NCBI GenBank assembly: GCA_014324115.1 | Contig: JACOMS010000001.1 | Span: 23,089-87,088, forward strand | DNA: 64,000 nucleotides | DNA from: Hyphomonadaceae bacterium | Lineage (GTDB): Bacteria; Pseudomonadota; Alphaproteobacteria; Caulobacterales; Maricaulaceae | Reading direction: 5' to 3' | In this document: piece after piece, positions 52,982 to 63,123 of the stretch | Layout of the letters: each line of letters starts with the position of its first letter | How positions within the stretch are numbered: the stretch's first letter is position 1 | Program-made: the position numbers and the translations under genes | The notes under the pieces: model-generated | Databases searched by the model: none | Seen by the model: the letters and a program-made list of their open reading frames with translations, nothing else | What the model was told of the DNA's origin: nothing

Positions 52982-53881
52982 ATGGCCGACAATCTCGACT
53001 GGGATAAACTCAAGACCTTTCACGCCGCCGCCGATGCCGGGTCACTTACGGCGGCGGCGGAACATTTGAAAATATCCCAATCCGCGGCCAGCCGCCAGAT
53101 TACGGCATTGGAGGAGCAGCTTGATACGCCGCTGTTTCGCCGCCATACCCGGGGCCTGACACTCACCGAGGAGGGGCATATTTTGTTCAGTGCTGCGCGA
53201 GATATGGCCCTGCGCATTGCTCTGGCCGAATCAAGTGTCCTGGACAGTCGCGGCAAGCCGCAGGGGAAGCTCCGCGTTTCGGCCCCTATTTCCCTGGGCT
53301 CCAACTGGCTGATGGCGGTTTTGCCACCTTTTCTGGCCGAATATCCAAAAGTCAATCTGCAACTTATTCTGGAAGATCGGGAACATGACCTCTCGGCCAT
53401 GGATATTGACTGTGCCTTGCGTCCCAACCCCTCGACGCAGGGCGATGTCATTGAGCGGCGTCTCGGGACGATCTCCCAAGGCCTGTATGCGTCAAATACC
53501 TACCTCACCCGGCATGGTGCCCCGCAATCACTTGAGGACCTGGATCACCATGACATTGTCGCCTTCGGCGAGTTGATACCGATGCGTCTGCATAGTACAA
53601 ACTGGGTCCTGACAGCCGGGCGGAAGGATGACAATCCCCGCGCGCCGGTTCTGGAGATCAATAATCTGCACGGAATTATGCGGGCGGCAGAGGCAGGTCT
53701 CGGCATTGTCGGCCTTCCCGACTACATGATTTCCATGTCCCGTCGTCTGGTCAGGGTGTTGCCGAAAATCACCGGAGAGCCGTTCGATCTCTATCTGGCT
53801 TATCCAACCGAGATGCGCGGTTCTGTCCGGGTGCGCATATTTCGTGATTATTTACAAAGAGTTACGCAGAATTGGGGCTGA
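52982..53881 (+). CDS. LysR-family transcriptional regulator
   Basis: 299 aa. N-terminal winged HTH (LKTFHAAADAGSLTAAAEHL, SQSAASRQITALEEQL, FRRHTRGLTLTEEG) and a periplasmic-binding-like effector domain (LRVSAPISLGSNWLMAVLPP, FLAEYPKVNLQLILEDREHD). It starts ten bases after trxB and could be cotranscribed. The effector and targets are unknown; regulation of trxB by it is plausible but not shown. Confidence 0.93.
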   Translation: MADNLDWDKLKTFHAAADAGSLTAAAEHLKISQSAASRQITALEEQLDTPLFRRHTRGLTLTEEGHILFSAARDMALRIALAESSVLDSRGKPQGKLRVSAPISLGSNWLMAVLPPFLAEYPKVNLQLILEDREHDLSAMDIDCALRPNPSTQGDVIERRLGTISQGLYASNTYLTRHGAPQSLEDLDHHDIVAFGELIPMRLHSTNWVLTAGRKDDNPRAPVLEINNLHGIMRAAEAGLGIVGLPDYMISMSRRLVRVLPKITGEPFDLYLAYPTEMRGSVRVRIFRDYLQRVTQNWG

Positions 53882-54062
53882 AATTATACAGGGTTCGCCT
53901 TAGTGAGTTATGCGTTTGTGCATAGGTACAATGCGTAATAGTCACTACCAATCCCGGTTTTAAGGTTTACATTGATAGTGACACGCAGCGGTTGTCCTCC
54001 CTTTTTTCCGCGCGTGTTGCATAGCGTGCGATCTTATCCCCAAGTGCACGCGAAAACTCCGC

Positions 54063-54095
54063 GCCGGGGCCGCTTTTGCGGCCTCGGCCTTTCTT
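54063..54095 (+). terminator. Hairpin between LysR gene and aminotransferase
   Basis: GCCGGGGCCGC (54063-54073), TTTT loop, GCGGCCTCGGC (54078-54088) with one mismatch, then CTTTCTT. It lies between two convergent genes (53882-54194 is otherwise empty of genes) and could terminate the plus-strand transcript, and perhaps the other. Confidence 0.7.
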
Positions 54096-54194
54096 CCTGC
54101 CCCGGGGTGGCAAAATGTTTCGACCGGTTGACTTCGGGCGGTCAGAGGCGCCGTTGCAGCGCCCTTGGCTCGAAAGCGGGTCATCGCCGCCGGT

Positions 54195-55385
54195 TCAGGG
54201 TCGCGCAACCCGGCTAAAAAACGCGTCCATACGATTCATGGCACATTCCAATATCTCTATGTCGGCTGCATAGGACAGGCGAAACGCATCTGGTCCGTGA
54301 AAGGCGGATCCGGGCACGACGGAGACATGTGCCTCTGTCAAAAGTCGGTCGCATAGCTGGATGTCAGATTGAATGCCGAGGTGTTTCATGGCCTCACAGG
54401 CAGGGATAAAGGCATAAAAGGCGCCGTCCGGCGTTTCACACCTGAGACCCTCCAGCGCCACCAGCCTTTCCACGACGAAATCACGTCTTTGTCTGAACGC
54501 CGCCCGCCTTTCGATGAGATAATCCTGTGGTCCGTCAAGGGCTTCGACACTCGCCCATTGGCTGATAGAACCAGCATTGGACGTGGTTTGCATCATGACT
54601 TTTGCCATACCCTTGACGAGCCATTCCGGCCCGCCCGCATACCCGATTCGCCAACCGGTCATGGCATAGGCTTTGGAAACACCGTTCATGGTCAGTGTGC
54701 GATCATGGAATTGGGGCAGGGCCTGGGCGAAGCTGATGAAGTTGCCGGAGTAATCCAGATGCTCATAAATCTCGTCACTCAAAATCATCAGATTGGGATA
54801 CGCGGTCATGACATCGGCTAGTGCGGCATAATCCGCCCGTTCATAAACTGTGCCGGTCGGATTCCCCGGCGAGTTCAGAACCAGCCAGCGGGTTTTGTCT
54901 GTGATATGGGCTGCCAGATCTTCCGCCTTCAGACGATATCCATTATTTGCAGGGCAGGGCACCGTTACCGGAGTGCCGCCGAGCAGTCTGACCATTTGCG
55001 GATAGGAAACCCAGCAGGGTGTGGGGATGACCACCTCGTCGCCCGGATCAAGGGTTGCGGCGAGGGCATTGTAAATGACGGCCTTGCCACCCGGTGAGAC
55101 ATTGATCTGTGACGGCGTGTAATCCAGCCGGTTATTGCGCCTGAAACTTTTGGAAATCGCCAGTTTCAATTCCGGAATACCGTCAACCGCGGTGTAACCT
55201 GTTTTTCCCGCGTCGATGGCCGCTATTGCGGCATTTTTGATGTTGTCCGGGGTGTCGAAATTCGGTTCTCCGGCCGCGAGACTTATCACATTGATACCTT
55301 GTGCGCGCATATCCCGCGCTTTTTGACTCATGGCCATCGTCGCGGATGGGGCCATATTTGCAAGTGCTTCAGACAACAGGGTCAT
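54195..55385 (-). CDS. aatA: Aspartate aminotransferase, class I
   Basis: PLP-dependent aminotransferase of the 1-beta/gamma aspartate subgroup, 396 aa. MSQKARDMRAQGINVISLAA, NSPGNPTGTVYERADY, and the PLP-lysine motif NGVSKAYAMTGWRIGYAGGP. Aspartate/2-oxoglutarate specificity is the common annotation; related prephenate activity cannot be excluded. It is convergent with the LysR gene and divergent from the small ORF/TonB-like pair (117 bp to 55503). Confidence 0.94.
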   Translation of the reverse strand: MTLLSEALANMAPSATMAMSQKARDMRAQGINVISLAAGEPNFDTPDNIKNAAIAAIDAGKTGYTAVDGIPELKLAISKSFRRNNRLDYTPSQINVSPGGKAVIYNALAATLDPGDEVVIPTPCWVSYPQMVRLLGGTPVTVPCPANNGYRLKAEDLAAHITDKTRWLVLNSPGNPTGTVYERADYAALADVMTAYPNLMILSDEIYEHLDYSGNFISFAQALPQFHDRTLTMNGVSKAYAMTGWRIGYAGGPEWLVKGMAKVMMQTTSNAGSISQWASVEALDGPQDYLIERRAAFRQRRDFVVERLVALEGLRCETPDGAFYAFIPACEAMKHLGIQSDIQLCDRLLTEAHVSVVPGSAFHGPDAFRLSYAADIEILECAMNRMDAFFSRVARP

Positions 55386-55508
55386 GGGGTGTTCCTGTGG
55401 CCAGGATGTTTTTCAATGGCAAGCCCAAACACTCGTAAAAATGCCCCAATTCGGCCTGCGGCCAACCCTGATGAGCTCCTGTGACGATGTTATTGAAGGA
55501 GAATGAAA

Positions 55509-55700
55509 ATGCGGGGTTATAGTCCCGGGAAATGGATGTTACTCACGCGTCCGTCAGTTCGGGCGGGTTCTGACAACCTTTTCGCAATGTTCACATTCCG
55601 GACGTCACTGTCCCCTTGGCAAGAGCGTTTCAGGGTCTTAATGGATAGAAGTGGTTTAAGCCTCAAACGAAGCCGGATATCCCGGTCAGCCCCGGGGTGA
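55509..55700 (+). CDS. Possible small ORF ahead of the TonB-like gene
   Basis: 63 codons beginning at ATG 55509, with AAGGAG about eight bases before it, an unusually good site. It ends TGA at 55698-55700, one base before the TTG start of the TonB-like gene, so coupled translation would be possible. The product is basic and shows no recognised domain. It may instead be only a translated leader or a chance frame; 55386-55701 holds no other gene. Confidence 0.35.
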   Translation: MRGYSPGKWMLLTRPSVRAGSDNLFAMFTFRTSLSPWQERFRVLMDRSGLSLKRSRISRSAPG

Positions 55701-55701
55701 G

Positions 55702-57225
55702 TTGAGACCGTCTTACGTGAGATCACCGAATCCATTGCACACTGGCGCATTCCGGACCGGATTTTCACCCTATCGGGATCCGGAGCCTTGGGCCGATTTC
55801 TTTGATGACACCTCATCCCGCGGAACCACGGCCATCAGTATTGCCCTTGCCCTGCATTTTGCCATATTCGTTTTTCTGCAACCCTCCCTTCGCCTGCCGG
55901 ATATCATCCCAAGGCCGCCCGAAACCATTCCGGTGCAGATCATCGCCAATGAAAAGGTCACGGAAGCGGAAATTCAGCCTGAGCCTGGACCAGTCCCGCC
56001 CCGCCCCGCGACGTCGCCCCTCGCTCCCCGGCCCGTAGAGGTCGAGCCGGAACCCGAGCCGGAACCCGAGCCGGAACCTGAACCGGAACCGGAACCTGAA
56101 CCGGAACCTGATCCCGAGCCGGAACCTGAACCGGAGCCCGAGCCCGAGCCTGAACCGGAACCTGATCCCGAGCCGGAGCCTGAACCCGAGCCGGAACCTG
56201 AGCCGGAACCTGAGCCGGAGCCCGAGCCGGAACTTGAGCCGGAACCCGATCCCGAGCCTGAACCGGAGCCTAATCCCAAGCCGGAACTTGAACCAGAGCC
56301 TGAGCTAGAGCCCAAACAGGAGCCGGAACCGGAGCCCGAGCCGGAACTTGAACCAGAGCCCAAACAGGAGCCGGAACCAGAGCCCGGGCCGGGACCGCTT
56401 GAGGAGGCGTTACCCTCTGCAACGACTGAGTCTGTTGAAGCCGATCCCTTGTCCGGTGCTGTCACGGAAGAGGAAATTCCGGACCTTGTCATTGAAGAGC
56501 CGGACTTGCCCGCGCCGGTCATACCGCAACCGGAAATGATAGAGCCGGAGTCATTGGGGGAAGTACCGATCATGACAACTGTGCCGACCATTCTGGCATC
56601 CCCTGATGCGCCGACTACGGCGCAAGAGGCCGAACGTGCCGTTCCGCCATCACAGGTCGATACCTCGCTTGATGCCCTGCCCGATCTCTTGCAGGAACCG
56701 GGCGGCTTGAGCGCCAGTAATCCGGCCCTCTCCGGCGGGACGCAGCGATCCAGTCCCGGCGCGAGCGGATGGACGCTGGCCCCCGATGTTCTGGCCGGGC
56801 AGGAGGGCGCGGGTTATGGCGGGCTGATACTTGATATGCGTTGTCGGGAAGCTGGACGCACCCACGGAGACTGCCCGGAATATCTGCGCCGGTTCCGGGG
56901 CCGTAATACTGCCGGGTTCGAAAATTTCAACCCGCATTCCACTGGCAAGGCACCGTCATCAGCCCGGGTGGTCGGTGGTAGCAGCAGTTTGTGGCAATCT
57001 CGCGTGGGGCGTCAGGCTGGCGGTATAGGTAATAACAGCATCAATGCAGGCGGGCCGTCCACGACGGTACTGGATGATGCCGACTTCGGGCGGGAGTTCC
57101 TGAGTACGCCTCTGGGTGACGGATCGCAGCCGAAACGCCTGCGGGATCTGTTGACCGAGCCGGAAAAAGACCCCTGGGAGGAACCTATTGAGCTTGTACC
57201 GCCGCCGGATGAGGACGGGAATTAG
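55702..57225 (+). CDS. TonB/TolA-like protein with Glu-Pro spacer, no known C-domain
   Basis: 507 aa. A cytoplasmic N-terminus is followed by one transmembrane helix (~43-60, [20 protein letters not shown]) containing Ser46 and His52, reminiscent of the Ser-His pair of TonB/TolA helices but with two extra residues between them. Next is a Pro-rich region with about 118 residues of almost pure Glu-Pro repeat (115-232), long enough to cross the periplasm. The C-terminal ~130 residues ([20 protein letters not shown]..., two Cys) do not look like a TonB C-terminal domain. Start: TTG 55702; GTG 55717 is the main alternative. Energy transfer from a proton-driven motor is possible but inferred; no exbBD/tolQR is next to it. 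Confidence 0.8.
   Translation: MRPSYVRSPNPLHTGAFRTGFSPYRDPEPWADFFDDTSSRGTTAISIALALHFAIFVFLQPSLRLPDIIPRPPETIPVQIIANEKVTEAEIQPEPGPVPPRPATSPLAPRPVEVEPEPEPEPEPEPEPEPEPEPEPDPEPEPEPEPEPEPEPEPDPEPEPEPEPEPEPEPEPEPEPELEPEPDPEPEPEPNPKPELEPEPELEPKQEPEPEPEPELEPEPKQEPEPEPGPGPLEEALPSATTESVEADPLSGAVTEEEIPDLVIEEPDLPAPVIPQPEMIEPESLGEVPIMTTVPTILASPDAPTTAQEAERAVPPSQVDTSLDALPDLLQEPGGLSASNPALSGGTQRSSPGASGWTLAPDVLAGQEGAGYGGLILDMRCREAGRTHGDCPEYLRRFRGRNTAGFENFNPHSTGKAPSSARVVGGSSSLWQSRVGRQAGGIGNNSINAGGPSTTVLDDADFGREFLSTPLGDGSQPKRLRDLLTEPEKDPWEEPIELVPPPDEDGN
56044..56397 (+). repeat. Glu-Pro codon repeat (GAGCCGGAACCT type)
   Basis: About 350 bases of six-base Glu-Pro units with synonymous drift and a few interruptions (Asp, Lys-Gln, Asn). 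The reverse strand reads as Gly-Ser repeats without meaning. Copy number is likely to vary between strains. Confidence 0.93.
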
Positions 57226-57307
57226 ATGTCCGATGTGGCTTTGATCTGCGACTTCGGGGATGTCATTGCCTTGTTATGGTATGCCTGGACTCAGGGCAGG
57301 CGGCAGG

Positions 57308-58666
57308 TCAACCCCGCGGGCCGTCATCGGTGAGTTGTGCGACAATTTCAACGAGGGCGCCAACAATATCCTGCACCTGCGCGGCATGTTTGCCTTCGGC
57401 CATGACCCGGATGAGAGGCTCCGTGCCGGAGGCGCGGACAAGAATGCGTCCGTCAACTCCAAGTGCGTCCTGCGCTGCAAGAATGGCGGTGTTGAGCTCC
57501 GGCGTGCCGATCGGGCTGGCACCGGAATAGGGGATATTTTTGAGAATTTGCGGCACCGGTTCGAACACGTTCAGGAACTTGCTCGCCCTGGCATCGGCTT
57601 GAGTCAAGGCAGCCAGTATCCGGAGTGCTGCCAACATCGCATCGCTGGTCGGGCCGAAATCGGTAAGCAGGATGTGTCCGGATTGTTCTCCGCCGACATT
57701 TTGGCCAAACTTGTGCATGTGTGCGGCAACATGTTTGTCCCCGACAGGGGTACGGATGAAATCCAGGCCAAGGGATTTGACATAACGTTCAAGCCCCAGA
57801 TTGGACATGACGGTCGCGACCACCGCACCGCCCTTGAGAGTGTTGTTTTCATACGCCTGCCGGGCTAGAACGGCCATAATCTGGTCGCCGTCGATGAGCT
57901 TACCGGTTTCATCGCAGAACAAAACCCGATCAGCGTCGCCGTCAAGGCCTATGCCCAGATCCGCCTGATGAGATAGCACCGCTGTAATCATGGCATCAGG
58001 GTGGGTGGAGCCGACCCCCGCATTGATGTTGGTGCCGTCGGGTTGGGTGCCGATAAATATGACATCTTTGAGGCCAAGTCTGTCCCCGAGCATTTGTGTC
58101 GTTTCAAATGCCGCACCGTGAGCGCAATCTACAACGATTTTCAGATCGCCCATCAGCATGCCTTGCGGCCATGCGGACACAAGGTGATCCACATAGGCCG
58201 GTTGCGAGTCGCTTAAAATTTGTATGCGTGCAGGCCGCTCGCACAGGGCCGCGTCGGACAAATTCCCTGTGACCGCCGCCTCAATGGCGGCCTGATCCGC
58301 TTCGCCGATCTTGCAACCGTGTTCGTCAAAAAGTTTGATACCGTTGTCGTGGTGCGGATTGTGCGAAGCCGTGATCATTGCCCCCATATCCGCGTGGTGC
58401 CGTTGCGTCATAAAAGACACGCCCGGCGTCGGGAGGGTCCCCGCATCCAGCACCCCCACGCCTGCACCTGTCAGCCCGGCTGTCAGCGCCGCGACCAGCG
58501 CGTCCCCGGATCCTCGCGTATCCCGCCCCAAAACCAGCTTTGGAGCATGGACCCGTTTCCGCAAAACAGTTCCAATAGCCAGTCCCAGCGCCAATACGCG
58601 CTGCGGCGCCAGCTTGCCGACATTGGCGCGCCCGCGAATACCGTCTGTTCCGAAATATCTGGTCAT
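57308..58666 (-). CDS. glmM: Phosphoglucosamine mutase
   Basis: Converts GlcN-6-P to GlcN-1-P for peptidoglycan and LPS. RYFGTDGIRGRANVGKLAPQ, active Ser in AMITASHNPHHDNGIKLF, Mg loop GIGLDGDADRVLFCD, sugar-binding GGEQSGHIL and phosphate loop VRASGTEPLIRVMAEG. 452 aa. Divergent from gmd with 60 bp between starts. Confidence 0.97.
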   Translation of the reverse strand: MTRYFGTDGIRGRANVGKLAPQRVLALGLAIGTVLRKRVHAPKLVLGRDTRGSGDALVAALTAGLTGAGVGVLDAGTLPTPGVSFMTQRHHADMGAMITASHNPHHDNGIKLFDEHGCKIGEADQAAIEAAVTGNLSDAALCERPARIQILSDSQPAYVDHLVSAWPQGMLMGDLKIVVDCAHGAAFETTQMLGDRLGLKDVIFIGTQPDGTNINAGVGSTHPDAMITAVLSHQADLGIGLDGDADRVLFCDETGKLIDGDQIMAVLARQAYENNTLKGGAVVATVMSNLGLERYVKSLGLDFIRTPVGDKHVAAHMHKFGQNVGGEQSGHILLTDFGPTSDAMLAALRILAALTQADARASKFLNVFEPVPQILKNIPYSGASPIGTPELNTAILAAQDALGVDGRILVRASGTEPLIRVMAEGKHAAQVQDIVGALVEIVAQLTDDGPRG

Positions 58667-58726
58667 GCAGCCTCATAAACCTGATTCCCCTACCAATACA
58701 TGAATGAAATGCCTAAGAAATACCGC

Positions 58727-59782
58727 ATGACCAAAACCGCACTTATTACCGGCGTGACAGGGCAGGACGGCGCCTATCTGGCGCGGCTGCTGCTTGACAA
58801 GGGTTATAATGTTCACGGTATCAAACGTCGCTCGTCCAGCTTTAATACGGCCCGCATAAACTCCCTTTATGTGGATCCGCATGTGGAGAATGCGAGGTTT
58901 TTCCTGCATTACGGCGATCTGACCGACGGCCTCAATCTGATTCGTATTATTGAAGAGGTGAAACCGGACGAGATCTATAATCTCGGTGCCCAGAGTCATG
59001 TGCAGGTGAGTTTCGAAACGCCGGAATATACCGCCAATGCCGATGCCGTCGGGACATTGCGCCTGCTTGAGGCCGTTCGCATTCTGGGCATGGAAGGGAC
59101 GTGCCGGTTTTATCAGGCGTCCACATCGGAGATTTACGGCCGGGCCCTGGAAGTTCCGCAGTCGGAAACGACGCCCTTTTACCCGCGCAGTCCCTACGGT
59201 GCCGCCAAGCTCTATGCCTACTGGATCACGGTGAACTACCGCGAAAGTTACGGAATGTTTGCCGCCAATGGCATTCTGTTCAATCATGAAAGCCCGTTGC
59301 GCGGAGAGACCTTTGTGACGCGCAAAATTACCCGCGCCGCCGCACGTATCCACCACGGTTTGGAACAGGTGGTCTATCTCGGCAATCTCGAAGCCCGCCG
59401 CGACTGGGGTCATGCCCGCGATTATGTCGAAGGCATGTGGCGGATTTTACAACAGGACGGACCCGATGATTTTGTATTGGGCACAGGGGAGAGCCATTCT
59501 GTTCGTGAAATGACGCAAAAGGCCTTTTCCCATGCGGGTATCGACATTATCTGGGACGGCAAGGGCGAGGATGAAACCGGCCGGAATGCAAAAACCGGCC
59601 ATGTGCATGTTCGTGTTGATCCGCGCTATTTTCGCCCGGTCGAGGTGGACTGGCTTGTGGCCGACCCAAGTAAAGCGAAGGATATTCTGGGATGGGAAGC
59701 CACAACCGGTTTTGATGACCTGATCCGGGAGATGGTTGTCAGCGATCTGGCTGAGGCCGGAGCGGCGGCCCGTGCCCTATAA
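58727..59782 (+). CDS. gmd: GDP-mannose 4,6-dehydratase
   Basis: SDR enzyme making GDP-4-keto-6-deoxymannose, 351 aa from ATG 58727 (58700 ATG adds nine residues). NADP motif [33 protein letters not shown], catalytic [17 protein letters not shown], and [19 protein letters not shown]. The next gene, fcl, completes GDP-fucose synthesis. Confidence 0.95.
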   Translation: MTKTALITGVTGQDGAYLARLLLDKGYNVHGIKRRSSSFNTARINSLYVDPHVENARFFLHYGDLTDGLNLIRIIEEVKPDEIYNLGAQSHVQVSFETPEYTANADAVGTLRLLEAVRILGMEGTCRFYQASTSEIYGRALEVPQSETTPFYPRSPYGAAKLYAYWITVNYRESYGMFAANGILFNHESPLRGETFVTRKITRAAARIHHGLEQVVYLGNLEARRDWGHARDYVEGMWRILQQDGPDDFVLGTGESHSVREMTQKAFSHAGIDIIWDGKGEDETGRNAKTGHVHVRVDPRYFRPVEVDWLVADPSKAKDILGWEATTGFDDLIREMVVSDLAEAGAAARAL

Positions 59783-60725
59783 TCTGTCCGGCAAGCGCGT
59801 CTGGGTGGCGGGCCATCGCGGTATGGTCGGGAGCGCCATCGTTCGCAGACTTGAACAGGAAAACCCGGCGGAGATTTTGACCGTTCATCGCCAGGCTCTT
59901 GACCTGGGAAATCAATCTGCCGTGTTTGACTGGATGATGGACACCCGGCCCGACGCGGTATTTATGGCGGCTGCCAGGGTTGGCGGTATTCATGCCAACC
60001 ATACCTGTCCGGCGCAATTTCTCCATGACAATCTGGTCATGGCCACCCACGTTATTGAAGGCGCGCGCCGGGCCGGAGTTGAAAAACTCCTCTTTCTCGG
60101 TTCGTCCTGTATCTATCCCGGACTGGCCGTTCAGCCGATTCGTGAAGACAGCCTGATGACAGGGCCCCTGGAACCGACCAATGCGCCCTACGCTGTGGCC
60201 AAAATTGCCGGAGTCTATCTCTGCGAGGCTTACCGCCGCCAGTATGGATGTGATTTTGTCTCCGCCATGCCGACCAATCTTTACGGCCCCGGAGATAATT
60301 ATCATCCCGACAACTCTCATGTGATCCCCGGCCTCATTCGCCGCGCCCATGAAGCTAAAACCGGCGGGGCGGCGACCCTCACGGTCTGGGGTACAGGAAC
60401 GCCGCGGCGGGAAATTTTGCATGTCAGTGATTGCTCTGATGCACTCGTGCATGTGATGCAGCATTACTCGGACGGTGCGCCAATCAACATAGGGTCAGGT
60501 ACAGATCTGCCGATTGCAGAACTGGCCGGTCTTGTGTGTGAGGTAGTCGGGTTTGAGGGCGATATCGTGTTTGACACATCCAGGCCCGACGGTACACCGC
60601 GCAAGCTGATGAGTGGGGATAAACTCAAGTCGCTGGGATGGAACCCGACAATTGGCTTGCGCGAGGGGTTGGAGAGCACTTACGCGGATTTCCTTGAACA
60701 TCACGTCCGGGGGCGCTGTTTTTGA
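59772..60725 (+). CDS. fcl: GDP-L-fucose synthase
   Basis: Epimerase-reductase that turns the Gmd product into GDP-L-fucose, 317 aa from the GTG at 59772. [20 protein letters not shown] (NADP), [40 protein letters not shown] (YxxxK), and [17 protein letters not shown]. It overlaps the gmd end by 11 bases; an upstream TTG (59736) is a less likely start. Its 3' end overlaps convergent manC by 25 bases. Confidence 0.93.
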   Translation: MPYNLSGKRVWVAGHRGMVGSAIVRRLEQENPAEILTVHRQALDLGNQSAVFDWMMDTRPDAVFMAAARVGGIHANHTCPAQFLHDNLVMATHVIEGARRAGVEKLLFLGSSCIYPGLAVQPIREDSLMTGPLEPTNAPYAVAKIAGVYLCEAYRRQYGCDFVSAMPTNLYGPGDNYHPDNSHVIPGLIRRAHEAKTGGAATLTVWGTGTPRREILHVSDCSDALVHVMQHYSDGAPINIGSGTDLPIAELAGLVCEVVGFEGDIVFDTSRPDGTPRKLMSGDKLKSLGWNPTIGLREGLESTYADFLEHHVRGRCF

Positions 60726-61789
60726 TCCGTCTCCCCGAGGCGGGTCACGACCTGTTTTATATCCTGCGCCTTATCCAGATTGAGCACCAGAACCTCACCT
60801 TCATTAACGATGACCCCCACATTATCAAGCCCGAGGACTGTCACATGATGGCTGTCGGATTGAACCAGACAATCCCTCGAATCCTGCACATGCACAGGGC
60901 CCTTGACGGCGTTGCTCTCAGGTCCTGATGCGATGGTGTCGCGCAGGGACTTCCAGGAGCCCACATCCGTCCAGTCCGTATGGACAGGAACGATGGCGGC
61001 CTTGTCCGTGTGTTCCATGACAGCGTGATCAATAGACTCCGCTGGGCAGGTTGCGAAAATATCTGCGTCGAGGTTGAAAACAGAGTCTGTGCGATTGGCT
61101 TTCTCAAAGGCCTGTGAGGCGGCCGTGCCGATTTCAGGCACAAACCGCTCAATTTCGTTCAGGAAAGCCTGCGGTGAAAATAGAAACAGTCCGGTATTCC
61201 AGAAAAAACTGCCCCGCTCCATACAGGCTTTCGCCGTTTCCCGGTCCGGTTTTTCGCGAAAAGAGTTGACGGCGTAGACCCCTTCAAAAATCAGTGCACC
61301 CTGCTCAATATAGGCATAGCCTGTTTGCGGGTGATCCGGTGTGATACCGAATGTGACAATCCTGCCGTTCTTCGCAGCGGGCAGGGCGGTCCGGATCGCG
61401 TCACAAAGGGCCTGCGGTTTTTTCACATGGTGGTCGGCGGGCACCAGCAGGACCGGAGCGTCCCCGTCCGCCGCCATCGCATATCGCGCCGCCACCACGG
61501 CGCAGGCCGCCGTGTCCCGTCCCGCGGGTTCGACAATGATGGCACCGATGTCACGTCCGGTCGCGGCCATTTGCGCCTGTGTCGCCTCAACATGAAATGC
61601 GTTACAAACAAGGACCGGCGCCGTGAAAACCGGCGGATCGAACCGGGCGACGGTCTCCTGCAGCATGGTTTTTTCAGTCACCAACGGTAGCAGCTGTTTC
61701 GGCCGGGTTCGTCGCGAGAGGGGCCATAAACGGCTGCCGGTCCCGCCGCACATGATGACAGGAATGATACGTGTTTCGGTCATGGACAT
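60701..61789 (-). CDS. manC: Mannose-1-phosphate guanylyltransferase
   Basis: Makes GDP-mannose, the substrate of Gmd. VIMCGGTGSRLWPLSRRTRP and KQLLPLVTEKTMLQETVARF, VEPAGRDTAACAVVAARYAM, VNSFREKPDRETAKACM, and VPVHTDWTDVGSWKSLRDTI. 362 aa (360 from the second ATG): nucleotidyltransferase plus beta-helix only, without the C-terminal phosphomannose isomerase domain that many ManC/AlgA proteins have. Transcribed against gmd-fcl, although in the same pathway. Confidence 0.95.
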   Translation of the reverse strand: MSMTETRIIPVIMCGGTGSRLWPLSRRTRPKQLLPLVTEKTMLQETVARFDPPVFTAPVLVCNAFHVEATQAQMAATGRDIGAIIVEPAGRDTAACAVVAARYAMAADGDAPVLLVPADHHVKKPQALCDAIRTALPAAKNGRIVTFGITPDHPQTGYAYIEQGALIFEGVYAVNSFREKPDRETAKACMERGSFFWNTGLFLFSPQAFLNEIERFVPEIGTAASQAFEKANRTDSVFNLDADIFATCPAESIDHAVMEHTDKAAIVPVHTDWTDVGSWKSLRDTIASGPESNAVKGPVHVQDSRDCLVQSDSHHVTVLGLDNVGVIVNEGEVLVLNLDKAQDIKQVVTRLGETDQKQRPRT

Positions 61790-61825
61790 ATTGCGACGAA
61801 TCAGGTTGAAGATCGGGTCAGGCGA

Positions 61826-62794
61826 TCAGTCCGCAGGATTGATCGAAAGCTCAATGGTGTGGATGACATTCTCGCCCTGGAACGCGTAATAACGGGAGAC
61901 CGTGTACCCCTGATCCCGGAGCATATGCTGGATGCTGTCCTCACCGAGCAGGTGTGCGATACCGACAGCGGCCAGGCCCGTGCCGCCGCCTTCGAGGAAT
62001 TTCCGGAATTTCCGGGTCCAGTCCTGATTGCGTTCCCTGATCAGGCTTGAGTAAAGCTGCGGCGATTTCTGCCGGATGGTATCAACCGTGTGGGTCCTGA
62101 CCCTGTCCGTGTCCCCTGCTGCCCAGGCCTCGGCAATGCGGCGCAGGTCCGGGCCCATGGTGTTGAACCGCTCCAGCGCTTCGGTGAGCAGGATCATCTG
62201 CACAAACTCCGGCTGATCGGCGCTGGCCCGGATTTGCCGCTCGGTATCGTCAAGATAAATCACATTTTTACGCAGGCGTTCGGCCCGGTTTTTAAGTGCT
62301 TCATCCGCAGCCAGATCCGGCAAGAGGCCTTCACCGGCCGCCGCTGCGACCGTGAGAAATTCACTGGCCAGCCACGGCGCCATACTGTCCAGCGCGACGT
62401 AAGGAATATTGCCGTTATTCGCCGCCGCTTCGAGGAGTTTCAGCTCATAGGGATCAAGCCGGTCCGAGAGTCGTTGTCCGGGTGACAGCTGCCCCAGATC
62501 CCGGGTCAGGATACCGGCTTCAAGACGGGCATGGGGGCCCGTATCCAGCTCGAAAAATATCGTCCCGGCGCGGTCGAACACCTCGCGCATGTCGTCGCGC
62601 TGCCAGTCCAGTTCCGGCGGCAGGAGATGCACGGTGCCGTAGAGATAGAGCTCGCTGTCAGGATCGCGCACAACCCATATGGGCGGCCCGTCATTGCGTG
62701 TGCGGGCCCCGGACACGCGCTCATCAACGCTGCCGCCGACCCCGCAGGCAGCGGTAAGCAGGTAACACATGGTCAGAAGAGCAAAGCGCCACAT
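61826..62794 (-). CDS. TraB/GumN-family lipoprotein
   Basis: 322 aa. Lipobox LLTAAC (Cys17) after a short signal peptide; then the TraB/GumN domain: YLYGTVHLLPPELDWQRDD with the conserved GT-H, RAGTIFFELDTG (Glu), GNIPYVALDSMAPW and TGLAAVGIAHLLGEDSIQ with a GxxH motif. The family is related to metal-dependent hydrolases of Tiki type; the bacterial substrate is unknown. It lies 36 bp upstream of manC on the same strand, and the two may be cotranscribed. Confidence 0.9.
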   Translation of the reverse strand: MWRFALLTMCYLLTAACGVGGSVDERVSGARTRNDGPPIWVVRDPDSELYLYGTVHLLPPELDWQRDDMREVFDRAGTIFFELDTGPHARLEAGILTRDLGQLSPGQRLSDRLDPYELKLLEAAANNGNIPYVALDSMAPWLASEFLTVAAAAGEGLLPDLAADEALKNRAERLRKNVIYLDDTERQIRASADQPEFVQMILLTEALERFNTMGPDLRRIAEAWAAGDTDRVRTHTVDTIRQKSPQLYSSLIRERNQDWTRKFRKFLEGGGTGLAAVGIAHLLGEDSIQHMLRDQGYTVSRYYAFQGENVIHTIELSINPAD

Positions 62795-62942
62795 GTATGC
62801 AGTCTGTGCGATGACGTGATATTATACAATAAAAAACGCATTTGAATAACGGGCGCGGTGCCGATTGTGATATGCACCCGTGTGGATCAGGTTATGATTG
62901 CCGATTCGGAAGAGGTGGTCTATGGGTGTGCTCCGACACCTT

Positions 62943-63010
62943 GGCCCCCGTAGATCAGCCGGGTAGAGCGTCGGCCTCCGGAGCAGGATGTCGAGCGCTG
63001 GTTCAGAAAG
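62943..63010 (+). pseudogene. Degenerate tRNA-Arg(CCG)-like sequence
   Basis: Keeps a D-arm-like GATCAGCCGGGTAGAGC and an anticodon region TCGGCCTCCGGAGC (anticodon CCG, as in the intact gene 180 bp downstream) and a partial T-arm (GCGCTGGTTCAG). The acceptor stem has no 3' partner and the anticodon stem has a mismatch. Probably a dead duplicate or a remnant of an attachment site. A fragment of 78 codons across it is not a convincing protein. The rest of 62795-63123 has no gene, apart from a short direct repeat AGGTATCAC near 63090-63105. Confidence 0.6.
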
Positions 63011-63123
63011 TTAGGGCACGGAAAAAGGAGTTGAGTTTCAGGGGCTTGCCCAAGACCCAAATTTGGATGAAGACTTGAAGAAAATCGCCAGGTATCACAT
63101 AGGTATCACCGTTCTACGGTTGT

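Noticed and set aside
55974-56591. Long minus-strand frame of Gly-Ser repeats opposite the Glu-Pro spacer
   Set aside because: It is the exact complement of the (Glu-Pro)n repeat; Gly-Ser text with no start context or domain is expected from that DNA.
62842-63078. 78-codon plus-strand frame before the tRNA
   Set aside because: It runs through the degenerate tRNA sequence, has no ribosome site and no protein-like pattern.
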